From Oncomelania hupensis (lineage: Eukaryota > Mollusca > Gastropoda > Littorinimorpha > Pomatiopsidae), in contig CM072512.1 in the NCBI GenBank assembly GCA_036898135.1, positions 5,771,179 through 5,835,178 of the forward strand: a stretch of DNA of 64,000 nucleotides. The letters are read 5' to 3'. Every line of letters begins with the position of its first letter. The stretch's first letter is position 1. The notes beneath the pieces are model-generated. The model made no database searches. It saw only the letters and a list, made by a program, of their open reading frames with translations, and was not told the origin of the DNA. Below are positions 22,126-33,930 of this stretch, one piece after another. Position numbers and translations under genes: made by a program.

Positions 22126-22206
22126 TTATATCAATACAGAATGACCTCCCCTGCCTCAACATGAATACAGACTGACGTGGCTTGACACTATATGAATTTA
22201 GATATA

Positions 22207-22792
22207 CCTCCCTGGCCACTATAAGATTACTACACTGCCCTCTCTGGCCACTATAAGACTACTACAGACTGCCCTCCCTGGTCACTGTAAGACTACTACA
22301 GACTGCCTTCTCTGGCCACTATAAGACTACTACAGACTGCCCTCCCTGGTCACTATAATACTACTACACTGCCCTCTCTGGCCACTATAAGACTACTACA
22401 GACTGCCCTCCCTGGCCACTATAATACTACTACAAACTGCCCTCTCTGGCCACTATAAGACTACTACAAACTGCCCTCCCTGGCCACTATAAGACTACTA
22501 CAGACTGCCCTCCCTGGCCACTATAAGACTACTACAACTGCCCTCCCTGGCCACTATAAGACTACTACAGACTGCCCTCTCTGGCCACTATAAGACTACT
22601 ACAGACTGCCCTCTCTGGCCACTATAAGACTACTACAGACTGCCCTCTCTGGCCACTATAAGACTACTACAGACTGCCCTCCCTGGCCACTATAAGACTA
22701 CTACAGACTGCCCTCTCTGGCCACTATAAGACTACTACAGACTGCCCTCCCTGGCCACTATAAGACTACTACAAACTGCCCTCTCTGGCCAC
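22207..22792 (+). repeat. 36-bp minisatellite, about 16 units
   Basis: Each unit reads CTGGCCACTATAAGACTACT followed by ACAGACTGCCCTCCCT. Variants are CTCCCTGG versus CTCTCTGG and CAGACTG versus CAAACTG. Diverged units extend left to about 22127. Confidence 0.95.
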
Positions 22793-24480
22793 AACTAAAC
22801 CACAAACTGCCAAGGCTAACAAGAAAGACGTCCGTGCAAAATGGCGCCTAAAACACTTCACCAAAACCTGCCTTGCTTTATTTATCATCATAAAACAGGT
22901 GTAAAGCATTTAGCACTTTGAGGTCAGGAGCCACAGCTATACAGACACTAGTCCTCATACAACTGTACTTTAGATGCTTTTTTTCACCACCACCCCATCA
23001 CCTTAATACACCCCTCTACACACAAAACCACACGTACAAACACAAGCAAGCGCGCCATCTAGTCACTATAATGAAATAAAAAAACAATGTCTCAAAAGCC
23101 ATCAACTCTTTCTCCATCCTGCCACCTAAAACAATAATATGTACATCAGTGTGTCCCGATGCTAGTCCCCCGATCCCTCCCCCCACTCATTCGTACTCGC
23201 CCCTCACACCCCTCCACACACGTCCTTTCTCACTTGCATTACATTGTCACTACACTTGTAATCGATGATTGTGCAACACTGGGCTTTGATAAAATAGTTA
23301 TGTTTATCTCCCAATTCCATCTAGTCTCCCTATGCCTCTCCCCCTCGCTACTCCTAACCCCTCACTTCCTGACAATCTCCCTGCGATGAAAATGTATGTC
23401 TCTCACACTCCGCGTGTCCCACTTTTGCTTTCATTAATAATAATTATTCCTCTTAATATATAGACGGGCCTCTAATACCACAGGTTAGATTGGAGTCTTG
23501 TTGCTGACTTATCATTTGTCTCTCTCCCTCCCTCTCTCTCTCACACACATACACAAGCATCTACAAACACATACGCGCATAAACACACAAACGTACACAC
23601 ACACAAACACCTCCTACAAACATATACAATATACACACCATAATCATCTTCTCTTTTTCATACACAGTCCGCATACTCCTCACACAGACATACAAGCACG
23701 TTCCCTCCATCCTCTCTTTTTTTCTTACTACAACACCCCCCCCCCTTCACCTTACCACCCGCCCACTCAACCCTTATCCCTTTAAATTTCCCTTTCAACT
23801 GTCATCACTCCTGGCCGACCGTTGGAGACGGCAACAAACAGTGCGTGACCGTTACAAGCGGAGACCAAACACATTCCCTGCAGTTTCTTGACCCATCAAA
23901 AAAAAAAACTATAAAAAAAACCCACTGCATGGAGCATAATTTAGACATTTTTATCGTGGCCACACAGACAGGCCAGGCCGGCAGAGGAAAAAGAGCAGAT
24001 ATTCACTTATAAAAAGACTTCAACGCCAACATGGCACACACGCACACACACACACACACACACATAGATGTAAATCACACACACACAGACACACACACAA
24101 ATAGATTTACACCACAGGCACTCTCAATTGCACACAAAGATTTGCTTTCACGTATAAATTATTTTACCCTCTTGTCCACGGATTAATTAATCTACGTTTA
24201 AAATATTATGTTCCCTTAAGCTTCCTTCACAGTACATACAATACAGCAACTTCACGCTAATGCACTGGTGTTTTCATGTATGTTTTGCCTGTTTTCAAAA
24301 CCTCGTGTTTCATTTATACCATCATTATAAAATGCGGTGAATAGCTCATACTGTCTAAGCAGCGTTTAACGGCGTGTGGCGTTGGCACGAGTTCCCTCGA
24401 TGTGCATCAAGCACGCAAAAATCAGTGTTTGATTTCTAGCTCAGTTTAACAAGACTTCGTTCGATTCGTTTGATAGGAGT
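22793..24480. other. Intergenic sequence, C/A-rich with CA runs
   Basis: No gene recognised. It contains imperfect CA-rich stretches at 23540-23640 and 24030-24110 and a poly(C) run at 23739. Confidence 0.45.
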
Positions 24481-24486
24481 GATATT

Positions 24487-24640
24487 AGCGCGAAGGTCGC
24501 CTGCATTGCAATGTACAGATTAAGTGAGCTCCTCTGGAAGCTGGAGTTAGATTCTGTATCGGCCAGCGCCTTGAGCAGCTCTTCAGCTGGAAAAGCGCTA
24601 TATAAGTACGATAAAACAAATAAATAAATAAATACATAAA
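24487..24640 (+). mobile_element. SINE-A 3' end, 5'-truncated
   Basis: Contains CTGGAGTTAGATTCTGTATC, GGCCAGCGCCTTGAGCAGCT and CTGGAAAAGCGCTATATAAG, ending in an AAAT repeat tail. Confidence 0.8.
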
Positions 24641-24735
24641 GACAACAGGAGTTTGGGGGTATTCCTTTAGGGGGGCAACACCATTAATACTAGATGCGAT
24701 ACGCGCTTTTTTCCTAAACCAGAGTAAAAACCAGA

Positions 24736-24965
24736 GCAAAGACCATCCTCCAAGGCACATTGCAAGGAGGTAGAAGAAGAGGGAGACCGAAAAAGAGGCG
24801 GGAGGACAACATTCGAGAATGGACTGGTTTGACACTGAGCGAAACAATCAGGGTTGCTGAGGACAGGGAAAGATGGAGTACGCTGGCTAAACGATCATCT
24901 GTGGTGCCCCTACGACCTCCGAGTTATGGGATAGGATAGGATAGAATAGGATAGAATAGAATAGA
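24736..24965 (+). mobile_element. RTE-like LINE 3' end with GGATA tail
   Basis: Starts at the family's GCAAAGACCATCCT, continues through the region encoding REWTGLTLSETIRVAEDR, and ends GGGATAGGATAGGATAGAAT. About 230 bases, 5'-truncated. The immediately following sequence is a SINE-D piece. Confidence 0.88.
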
Positions 24966-25075
24966 GTCAAAACGCGGCGATTTGTAACCAACATACACGC
25001 TCACACCTTATACACAGTCCTACAAACGCAACACACATTCATCACTCAAACATGTGGTTTTATAAGCAAGAGAGA
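24966..25075 (-). mobile_element. SINE-D 3' body fragment
   Basis: Contains AAACGCGGCGATTTGTAACC and TCATCACTCAAACATGTGGT, matching 9288-9400 in the same orientation. Confidence 0.65.
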
Positions 25076-25357
25076 TTGAACCATCCCTGTAAGTTACATA
25101 CAACACGTTTTAAACTGGGACAACTGCCCTTGTCTAAGACAACTTGTTTACTATCACTCCATGTATCGCTTTCGTACATCAGAACGGAAGACGAGTGTCC
25201 GTTTCTTCGTTGACTGTTACACATGAAAACGAAACCTCGGTATAAAAACCTACAAGTCGCCCCAGTGTTGTTGATCATGCATGCATCATGATCATCATCA
25301 GGGACTAATGCGCCGCGTGTTAAGTGTGACATAAACTGTCCTCTCTTCACTTCACCG

Positions 25358-25361
<4 letters not shown>

Positions 25362-25400
<39 letters not shown>
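25362..25400 (+). repeat. AC dinucleotide microsatellite
   Basis: About 19 AC units. Confidence 0.95.
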
Positions 25401-25629
25401 CCAAATGAAATGCCCTAAAAGGACCCAATTTGACCACGCGTCCTCGACAGATCTGTTTAACGTTCACAATGAATGTTGCACCTCTGGAAAAAATTAGATT
25501 GCAACAACAACAAACCCAACTCTTTCAAAAGAATAGAGAATTTTAAAATCATTTCATTCCGTAGTTTTTGTGCCACTGCTAGCTACCTTTGCTACCGCCA
25601 AAAATATCTTCTATTAGATCTTAGAGCGT

Positions 25630-25716
25630 ATTGGTGTACCGTGAAACAGGGGAAACCACTCCCTGTCCGAGAACAGAAATGGAAAATTCAAACGTTTGCG
25701 GTGGGTTTGGGCAAGG
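25630..25716 (-). mobile_element. Dispersed repeat, left flank of satellite
   Basis: Shares GAAACAGGGGAAA-CACTCCCTG and GTTTGCGGTGGGTTTGG-like blocks with the reverse complement of 51950-52015. The matching right flank lies at 26873-26899, so the satellite sits inside one copy of this repeat. Confidence 0.7.
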
Positions 25717-26880
25717 AAAGCCCACTGTACCATGATTTCATGTGATAACAAAGCCCACTGTACCATGATTTCAATGTGATAACAAAGCCCACTGTACCAT
25801 GATTTCAATGTGATAACAAAGCCCACTGTACCATGATTTCATGTGATAACAAAGCCCACTGTACCATGATTTCATGTGATAACAAAGCCCACTGTACCAT
25901 GATTTCATGTGATAACAAAGCCCACTGTACCATGATTTCATGTGATAACAAAGCCCACTGTACCATGATTTCATGTGATAACAAAGCCCACTGTACCATG
26001 ATTTCATGGGATAACAAAGCCCACTGTACCATGATTTCATGTGATAACAAAGCCCACTGTACCATGATTTCATGTGATAACAAAGCCCACTGTACCATGA
26101 TTTCATGTGATAACAAAGCCCACTGTACCATGATTTCATGTGATAACAAAGCCCACTGTACCATGATTTCATGTGATAACAAAGCCCACTGTACCATGAT
26201 TTCATGTGATAACAAAGCCCACTGTACCATGATTTCATGTAATAACAAAGCCCACTGTACCCACTGTACCATGATTTCATGTGATAACAAAGCCCACTGT
26301 ACCATGATTTCATGTGATAACAAAGCCCACTGTACCATGATTCATGATACAAGCCCACTGTACCATGATTTCATGTGATAACAAAGCCCACTGTACCATG
26401 ATTTCATGTGATAACAAAGCCCACTGTATCATGATTTCATGTGATAACAAAGCCCACTGTACCATGATTTCATGTGATAACAAAGCCCACTGTACCATGA
26501 TTTCATGTGATAACAAAGCCCACTGTACCATGATTTCATGTGATAACAAAGCCCACTGTACCATGATTTCATGGGATAACAAAGCCCACTGTACCATGAT
26601 TTCATGGGATAACAAAGCCCACTGTACCATGATTTCATGTGATAACAAAGCCCACTGTACCATGATTTCATGTGATAACAAAGCCCACTGTACCATGATT
26701 TCATGTGATAACAAAGCCCACTGTACCATGATTTCATGTGATAATAAAGCCCACTGTACCATGATTTCATGTGATAACAAAGCCCACTGTACCATGATTT
26801 CAATGTGATAACAAAGCCCACTGTACGATGATTTCATGTGATAACAAAGCCCACTGTACCATGATTTCATGGGATAACAA
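25717..26880 (+). repeat. 33-bp satellite, about 35 units
   Basis: Each unit is AAAGCCCACTGTACCATGAT followed by TTCATGTGATAAC. Units are nearly identical; variants are CATGGGATAAC, an extra A (TTTCAATG), one ACCCACTGTACC insertion near 26259 and a damaged unit at 26338-26352. The length is divisible by three, so several frames stay open (for example MISCDNKAHCT on the plus strand), with no sign that they are translated. Confidence 0.97.
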
Positions 26881-26974
26881 TGCGGATTTTAGGGTAAACT
26901 CATTTTCGTCAAAAGTAAACGACGCCTTCGAATGAAGGCCCTTTGATGTCACCAACGGAGGCGAAGCCGTGACA

Positions 26975-27076
26975 GTCTGAATGAATGAATAGTGACGTGT
27001 AACGTCCACACCCGCCATTGATTGGATGTATGCAGACAGTGAGAACCATCCCAGGAAAGAAGGGGCAGGGACCTAT
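26975..27076 (-). mobile_element. SINE-B 3' fragment
   Basis: Contains TGAATGAATAGTGACGTGTA, CACCCGCCATTG and CATCCCAGGAAAGAAGGGGC in the family order, then runs into the 18-bp array where the head should begin. Confidence 0.7.
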
Positions 27077-27272
27077 ATCCTACTGCTAAGGTATATCCTA
27101 CTGCTAAGGTGTATATCCTACTGCTAAGGCATATCCTACTGCTAAGGTATTTCCTACTGCTAAGGTATATCCTACTGCTAAGGTATATACTACTGCTAAG
27201 GTATATCCTACTGCTAAGATATATCCTACTGCTAAGGTATATCCTACTGCTAAGGTATAACCCTACTGCTAA
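27077..27272 (+). repeat. 18-bp minisatellite, about 11 units
   Basis: Unit TATCCTACTGCTAAGGTA, with small length variants (GTATATCC, CATATCC). Confidence 0.95.
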
Positions 27273-27473
27273 GGAGGAGTTAAAATGGCAGTTTTATTTT
27301 GCACACTGATCTACCTACGGCAGTAAGTCAAAGGCAACAACTCTGACGTCCGTTGTCTTTCACACGCAAATCATCACCTCCATAGTCCTTTACGAGTAGA
27401 TATCGGCTGCTAACGACACTTTTGTTTACAGAAATAAAATATAAAGTTGTAGCAATTGTTTACTGAAATTAAC

Positions 27474-27475
<2 letters not shown>

Positions 27476-27534
<59 letters not shown>
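27476..27534 (+). repeat. CT dinucleotide microsatellite
   Basis: About 29 perfect CT units. Confidence 0.97.
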
Positions 27535-27535
<1 letters not shown>

Positions 27536-28198
27536 GAGAGACTTTGTTTCAATAATAGTCGGAATGACACACTTTCACAGTAAGAAACGTTTGGATACGA
27601 CATAAACAAAGGCAGTCGACATAGATTCAGCATGCTACCCGTTCGTGCTGCAACAAACACACGAACACGAGACTTTAATTGTTGGGATTAGCTAGATAAC
27701 CTTATTTGCCCTGTGAATTGAGGTCCAGCCATTTTTTTCGTTTAAAAGTGTCTTCTACACCATTTTTATTCTTCTCAATTGGAAATAAATCTAGGATACG
27801 TTTTACCGGCTATTTGGAAATAAAACTCAACTTTCAATCTTAGATTGCAATGTCTTCGTCTGCTGCACACACATTCACAAGACTCACCTCACAATCACCA
27901 CAGGCAAACTGGCCTACGTACTTTCAGGAGCAAAAACATGCCAAAGACTTGGCAATATTTTATTCGTTTTCATCCTTACACATTTAGCAACTGACATCAG
28001 GGTCAGATTCCCCGATCACATTCCCCGATCAGGGATATCTAGTCTTGGGTGATAATATTATTACAGCGCATCTTGAACTGCTCACGGACTGCGCTGGACC
28101 AAGTTAGGTTCAACTCCATGCCACTCAAGAAGCACTTTTGCTGCAAGTATGGACCGGGCACTGAAAGTACAGTGGAGAAAAGTTGGTCGCGGGGTGGA
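27535..28198. other. Intergenic sequence without recognised features
   Basis: No gene or repeat family recognised. Confidence 0.4.
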
Positions 28199-28276
28199 AA
28201 GAGAGAGAGAGAGAAAGAGAGAGAGAGATAAGATAAGATAACAATTTTATTTTACAAGGGTAAAAGAGTAAGCGCT

Positions 28277-28352
<76 letters not shown>

Positions 28353-28527
28353 AATATAAGATAATTTTATTTTGCAAGGGTAAAAGAGTAAGCGCTGAGA
28401 GAAAGAAGATAAGATAACATAAGATAACAATTTTATTTTGCAAAGGTAAAAGAGTAAGAGCTGAGAGAGAGAGGAGATAAGACAAGATAAGATCACAATT
28501 TTATTTTGCAAGGGTAAAAGAGTAAGC

Positions 28528-28572
<45 letters not shown>

Positions 28573-28707
28573 AAGACAAGATAAGATAACAATGCTATTT
28601 TGCAAGAAGTGTAAAAGGGTAAGCGCTGAGAGAGAGAGAAGATAAGATAAGATAAGATAAGATAAGGTGCGATAACAATTTTATTTTGCAAGGGTAAAAG
28701 AGTAAGC

Positions 28708-28780
<73 letters not shown>
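28199..28780 (+). repeat. Amplified SINE-tail/GA compound array, six modules
   Basis: Six modules each read GATAA repeats, then ACAATTTTATTTTGCAAGGG, TAAAAGAGTAAGCGCTGAGA and a variable GA run. The non-GA part is close to 52960-52998. On the minus strand it looks like a retroposon 3' end (AGCGCTTAC...AATAAAATTGTTATC plus TTATC tail), so a tail has been tandemly multiplied here. Confidence 0.85.
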
Positions 28781-28783
<3 letters not shown>

Positions 28784-29529
28784 ATGATGGAAAACAGATA
28801 GACAGGGAGACATATAAAGACAGAGACAGACAGAGAAGGAGACAAAGAGAGAAGGATAGGGGAGAGACAGAGAGAAAAGGACAAAAGGCAGACAGATTGA
28901 GATGGCTGGTACTGGAGAGAGCGACAAAGCGAGAGGCACAGAGTGAAAAGGTCTGAGTCAATTGGGGGATAATGGCACTAGGCAAGCGTGTGGTCGCTGC
29001 TACTACCCCTAATCAATAGAACTAGCATGCCTCGCGCCTCCTGCAACCGTCCCGTGCCAGTCCGCCTACGACTGCGCAACGCCTCTCAGTACCCGCACAA
29101 ACGATGCATTCAGCTTAGGTTGTCAGAACTCAAAACAAACCGCCTTATCACACAAAAAGCGACATTTGAACGGTAGATAATCCCTGTCAAAATTGATCCA
29201 TAATGAAGGTGTAGAGTTTAAACAAAGGTCAAGGGACTATAGCTGTAGTAAGCTAAGGTCGACCAAATATATATATCCAGCGCCATGTGCACTGCGAGAG
29301 GATTCTAAGTCATTATAAGAAACTGAGAAGATAAACAAAAATAGTCACTACACTACAAACAAGAAGTCAGTTTTTTTAAGTCAATATTTCGGTATTAAAA
29401 CTTTCCTCAAGACAAATTCAATATATCTTTTTTTTAACATCAATTACATTTTAAAACTATTTAGTCTGCCTGGCGCAGAGTGAATCAAATCAGGAGATGC
29501 GAAGCAAGAGAGAGAGACAGACGAGGGAC
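28781..29529. other. Intergenic sequence
   Basis: GA-rich to about 28940, then unique-looking. The piece at about 29155-29300 resembles 30395-30560 (both with AGATAATCC-TGT and GCCAGCGCCA). Confidence 0.4.
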
Positions 29530-29540
29530 TACAACAAGTG
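29530..29540. repeat. Target-site duplication, left
   Basis: TACAACAAGTG, identical to 29840-29850. Confidence 0.85.
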
Positions 29541-29839
29541 GTAAAAGGTAAAGGTAAAGGTAGTCCCATAGCCTTGTGGCCGTAGGGGAGCGTGATGTTG
29601 GAGATCACACTTATCTTGGGCCAGCGTAATGAGGGTGATGCCCATCTCTCTCCCTCGCTGCTTTACCTTCCCCACCCTTAAGAGAGTAGGTATTCAGTCA
29701 CAGTTGAGTCAACTGGGGGCGTTGTTATTTGTTGCTTCACGTTTTGCGGTCACCCATCCAAGTGCTAACCGCACTGGACGGTGCTTAACTTGCGACACAG
29801 TAGCGAGTGCTCCAACCACTGCGCTATCCGACACCCCTT
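29541..29839 (-). mobile_element. SINE-C with tRNA/5S-like head, full length
   Basis: On the minus strand the 5' end gives GGATAGCGCAGTGGTTGGAG, which fits a tRNA A-box. Then comes AAGTTAAGCACCGTCCAGTG and GGTTAGCACTTGGATGGGTG, which closely resemble the internal control region of animal 5S rRNA. No tRNA B-box is visible. The body contains GGGGAAGGTAAAGCAGCGAG and CATTACGCTGGCCCAAGATA, and the 3' end is an ACCTTT repeat. It is flanked by an 11-base duplication. Confidence 0.9.
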
Positions 29840-29850
29840 TACAACAAGTG
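29840..29850. repeat. Target-site duplication, right
   Basis: TACAACAAGTG, matching 29530-29540. Confidence 0.85.
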
Positions 29851-30936
29851 AGAAGGGATGAACAAAGTGCCCCACAAAGTGGAAGAGAGAGAGAGAGACG
29901 AACAACAGAAGAGATGGTGAGAGAAAGGGGAAAGTGGGATGAGATATGGGGAAAAGAATGGGGAAAGAATGGGGAAGGACAAAAGTGGAAGGGAAAAACC
30001 AGCGAAACAGTCTGCCCTGCCATGCCTGGATGTCCTCCAAATCAACCATGATGAATGCATCCGGGACAACACCAGCTGACCCCAAGGTCAAGGTCTCTCC
30101 GTTACCGACGTGAGGCCGCCGCCCGCCATTTGTCAGCAGTAGTACCCCAGATACTAACTGCCCCCCCCCCACCCACCCACCCACAACGGGAGGTGCGATA
30201 GTATCCTTAAGACTGGCTGCACAGTGGCCTGGCATCCGTAATCGTCTGTATCGATGGGGTCTAGGTGCTAAGTTATTCACGGTATTTACTCCGATCCCGG
30301 CAACGACTGTCCCCTCATCACTACATTGGTTTCTGTCTTTGCACGCTTCTCTGTCTCCACTGTCGTCCGCAAAGAGCGACTTTTGGGACGGCAGATAATC
30401 CTATAGAAAGTTTCACACTTACGTAGCCAGCGCCACGGACTGGGATGTAAACAAGACCAAAGGGAGATAACCGCAGCTAAAGCGACCCACACTGCGGGGC
30501 ATTTGGAAGGGAGATCATCCTGTCAATGTTTCGTCCTTCTGTCGCCAGAGCCATGCACCTTAGTAAGGGATAACATCATCGTCAGCAGCCGCAGCAACAG
30601 CTTGAGTCGGGAGTAGAAGCAAACGTGGGGCGCGCTTCTTGAGCGTGTGGAGCAGCACCGTAGCTGCTGTTATTTCCCTCAAAAGGCAACATCTTTTTTT
30701 TTGTTTTCTTATATTTTCCCTTTCCGTGCACCAACCGTTCCTTCGTGGGAATCGCGTCGCTGCTGCTGTTAATGCAAAGGTGGATACCTGTCAGTTGACG
30801 GACCATTAGAGGCTACTTACTATCGTCATTGCGAGTAACAGCAGCGAATAGCATGTACTGTAGGGATGACACTGCACGTCGTTTCATGCAGCAGCACTGC
30901 TTACAAAAGTTATAGGACATGTTCAATACGGAGCTA
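29851..30936. other. Intergenic sequence with an old SINE-C-like trace
   Basis: A GGTCAAGGTCTCTCCGTTACC motif at about 30087 and CAGTAGTACCCCAGATA at about 30136 echo pieces at 57.46 and 60.1 kb. Otherwise nothing is recognised. Confidence 0.4.
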
Positions 30937-30945
30937 TTTTTCAAC
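30937..30945. repeat. Target-site duplication, left
   Basis: TTTTCAACC, identical to 31045-31053. Confidence 0.75.
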
Positions 30946-31044
30946 CTATCCTATCCTATCCTGTCCCGTAACCCGGAGGTCGTAGGGGCACCACAGATGA
31001 TCGTTTAACCAGCATACTCCATCTTTCTCTGTCCTCAGCAGCCC
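30946..31044 (-). mobile_element. RTE-like LINE, 99-bp 3' end only
   Basis: Minus-strand GGGCTGCTGAGGACAGAGAA through GGATGGAGT-type coding end to the GGATAGGATAGG tail. It is bounded by a 9-base duplication, so it is a very short but complete retroposition product. Confidence 0.88.
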
Positions 31045-31053
31045 TTTTCAACC
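31045..31053. repeat. Target-site duplication, right
   Basis: TTTTCAACC, matching 30937-30945. Confidence 0.75.
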
Positions 31054-31630
31054 ACCCTGTATTATAATTACTGGCAAATGAGCTAACATTTCCAAGTACT
31101 GTTTCCAAGTTAATAAATCTCCGCGACCACTCGTCACAAAAAGCAACCACTTTTCTTTATTAGTAATAAACAAATTCTTAAAAAAAAATAAAATAAATAA
31201 ATTAGCAATAAAAATGTCATCTAGTTTTTAGTTTAGCAATTTGTCTATAGCACAACGCTATGAAATGGAGTTGACACATTCGACCAATGCACAATTAGCA
31301 TAATAAAGAAATGACTCAATTACCACACTAGGGAGTGTATTGATTGGTTTAATAGAGCTATCGTTCACGTAGTCAGGGGTAATATTTCTTCGGTGTGTAC
31401 AAACGCGTCTTCAGTCAAGTGCTCACCTACTTCAAATTTGATTTATTGCAGGTTGCAGATAACTGCGCTTGGCAAACTGATGTTGTAAGGGTTGCCTAGT
31501 AATTTACAAGAACGGTTAAAGTGGATAAAATCAGGCGCGCTCTGCACGTTTCTAGTTTGACTAGATGTAAGACTACTGTCGCCATTCTTCACCTTATTAT
31601 GACATCGTACTGTTTCGTTTTCTGCTAAAA
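31054..31630. other. AT-rich intergenic sequence
   Basis: No gene or repeat family recognised. Confidence 0.4.
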
Positions 31631-31635
31631 GACAG

Positions 31636-31656
31636 AGAGTGTGTGAGAGAGAGAGC

Positions 31657-31687
<31 letters not shown>

Positions 31688-31975
31688 AGGGAGGGAGGGA
31701 GAGAGGGAGGGAGAGAGGGAGACAGAGAGAGACGAGAGTGCGACACAGACAGTGAAAGTGAAAGAGAGAAGAGAGAGGAGAGACAGGGAGACTAAAAGTG
31801 AGAGTAAAAGAGACAGAGATATAGACAGACTGTGAAAGTGAGAGAGAGAAGGAGAGAGAATTGTATTGTAAGAGACAGAGAGAGATAATTGTATTGTGTG
31901 TGTGTGTGTGTAAGAAAGAGAGAGAGAGAGGAAGAGAGAGGAAGGAAAGAGAGAATTTTACTATCAAGCCAAGAG
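31636..31975 (+). repeat. GA/GGGA low-complexity tract
   Basis: Imperfect GA with GGGA and GACA runs and a short GT run at 31897-31911. Confidence 0.9.
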
Positions 31976-31989
31976 AAAGATTAAGTGAT

Positions 31990-32208
<219 letters not shown>

Positions 32209-32298
32209 GGTGGATATGTGGGTAGGTAACAACAATGAGCCATCAAGAATGGTACAGTTATGGGGGAGGGGGAAGAGAGGGCGGTAAAAATGGACCCA

Positions 32299-32652
32299 GT
32301 GTAGTAGATACGTCAGTGTAATAGATACATCAATGTAGTAGATACGTCAGTGCAGTAGATACGTCAATGTAGTAGATACGTCAGTGCAGTAGATACGTCA
32401 ATGTAGTAGATACGTCAGTGCAGTAGATACGTCAATGTAGTAGATACGTCAGTGTAATAGATACGTCAATGTTGTAGATACGTCAATGTAGTAGATACGT
32501 CAATGTAGTAGATACGTCAGTGTAATAGATACGTCACTGTAGTAGATACGTCGGTGCAGTAGATACGTCAATGTAGTAGATACGTCAATGTAGTAGATAC
32601 GTCAGTGTAGTAGATACGTCAATGTAGTAGATACTTCAATGTAGAAGATACG
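32299..32652 (+). repeat. 17-bp minisatellite, about 20 units
   Basis: Unit GTAGTAGATACGTCAAT. From about 32330 to 32460 units alternate CAATGTAG and CAGTGCAG, giving a 34-base dimer period; elsewhere the 17-base unit is uniform. Confidence 0.95.
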
Positions 32653-32703
32653 TTTTGCGTGTTTGAAAATTGGGGAAAGGGGTTGAAACACGGGTTGCAT
32701 CGT

Positions 32704-32890
32704 CAGCGAAAGTCCGGTAGCCACAGCGCTAGGTCAGCGAAAGTCCGGTAGCCACAGCGCTAGGCCAGCGAAAATCCGATAGCCACAGCTCTAGGCCAGC
32801 GAAAGTCCGGTAGCCACAGCGCTAGGCCAGCGAAAGTCCGGTAGCCACAGCGCTTGGCCAGCGAAAGTCCGGTAGCCACAGCTCTAGGCC
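32704..32890 (+). repeat. 31-bp minisatellite, six units
   Basis: Each unit contains CAGCGAAAGTCCGGTAGCCA then CAGCGCTAGGC. Variants: AATCCGAT and CAGCTCT. Confidence 0.95.
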
Positions 32891-33015
32891 AAACGAGGAT
32901 AGCATCCACCAACCCGAAATCTCACCACATTACAACCATTTGTTGATCATTTTAATATGTTTATACACTTGGTGTCTTTAAAATTACAAAGGTAAATAAA
33001 GCTTAAATGAAATAA

Positions 33016-33027
33016 AACGAAATAAAA

Positions 33028-33078
<51 letters not shown>

Positions 33079-33100
33079 AGTCAAATAAATAAATAAACAG
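33016..33100 (+). repeat. AAAT tetranucleotide microsatellite
   Basis: About 18 AAAT units with one GTCA interruption. Confidence 0.95.
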
Positions 33101-33227
33101 CTCGGGAATTACTAAACAGCAGCACCAAGATCTAACCAACCCCCAGCAGCTGTGACCTGTTGCAGTAACCTTTGATTTAATTCTGCCAGCTTGGCACTTT
33201 ATGTGTTGTTACTTACAGTTTACTGAC

Positions 33228-33930
33228 GAGTGGCAGTCACTGAGCTAATTAACCCATGTAATAATGCCCACACACACGAGTGGCAGTCACTGAGCTAGTT
33301 AACCCATGTAACAATGGCCACACACACGAGTGGCAGTCACTGAGCTAGTTAACCCATGTAACAATGGCCACACACACGAGTGGCAGTCACTGAGCTAGTT
33401 AACCCATGTAACAATGGCCACACACACGAGTGGCAGTCACTGAGCTAGTTAACCCATGTAATAATGCCCACGCACACGAGTGGCAGTCACTGAGCTAGTT
33501 AACCCATGTAACAATGGCCACACACACGAGTGGCAGTCACTGAGCTAGTTAACCCATGTAATAATGCCCACACACACTAGTGGCAGTCACTGAGCTAGTT
33601 AACCCATGTAATAATGCCCACACACACTAGTGGCAGTCACTGAGCTAGTTAACCCATGTAATAATGCCCACCCACACTAGTGGCAGTCACTGAGCTAGTT
33701 AACCCATGTAATAATGCCCACACACACTAGTGGCAGTCACTGAGCTAGTTAACCCATGTAATAATGCCCACCCACACGAGTGGCAGTCACTGAGCTAGTT
33801 AACCCATGTAATAATGGCCACACACACGAGTGGCAGCCACTGAGCTAGTTAACCCATGTAATAATGGCCACACACACGAGTGGCAGTCACTGAGCTAGTT
33901 AACCCATGTGATAATGGCCACACACACGAG
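33228..33930 (+). repeat. 50-bp minisatellite, about 14 units
   Basis: Each unit has GAGTGGCAGTCACTGAGCTA, GTTAACCCATGTAACAATGG and CCACACACAC. Two unit types occur: ACAATGGCC mainly on the left and ATAATGCCC mainly in the right middle, with CACACTAG versus CACACGAG varying in blocks. Unit length is strictly kept. Confidence 0.97.

Noticed and set aside
25717..26880. Long open frames (up to about 195 codons) across the 33-bp satellite, suggesting repeat proteins such as MVQWALLSHEI.
   Set aside because: The unit length is divisible by three and lacks stops in several frames on both strands. No start context, signal peptide or non-repeat domain accompanies them.
25717..26880. CRISPR-like array of regular repeats.
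   Set aside because: Units are directly contiguous with no unique spacers, and the genome is clearly eukaryotic.
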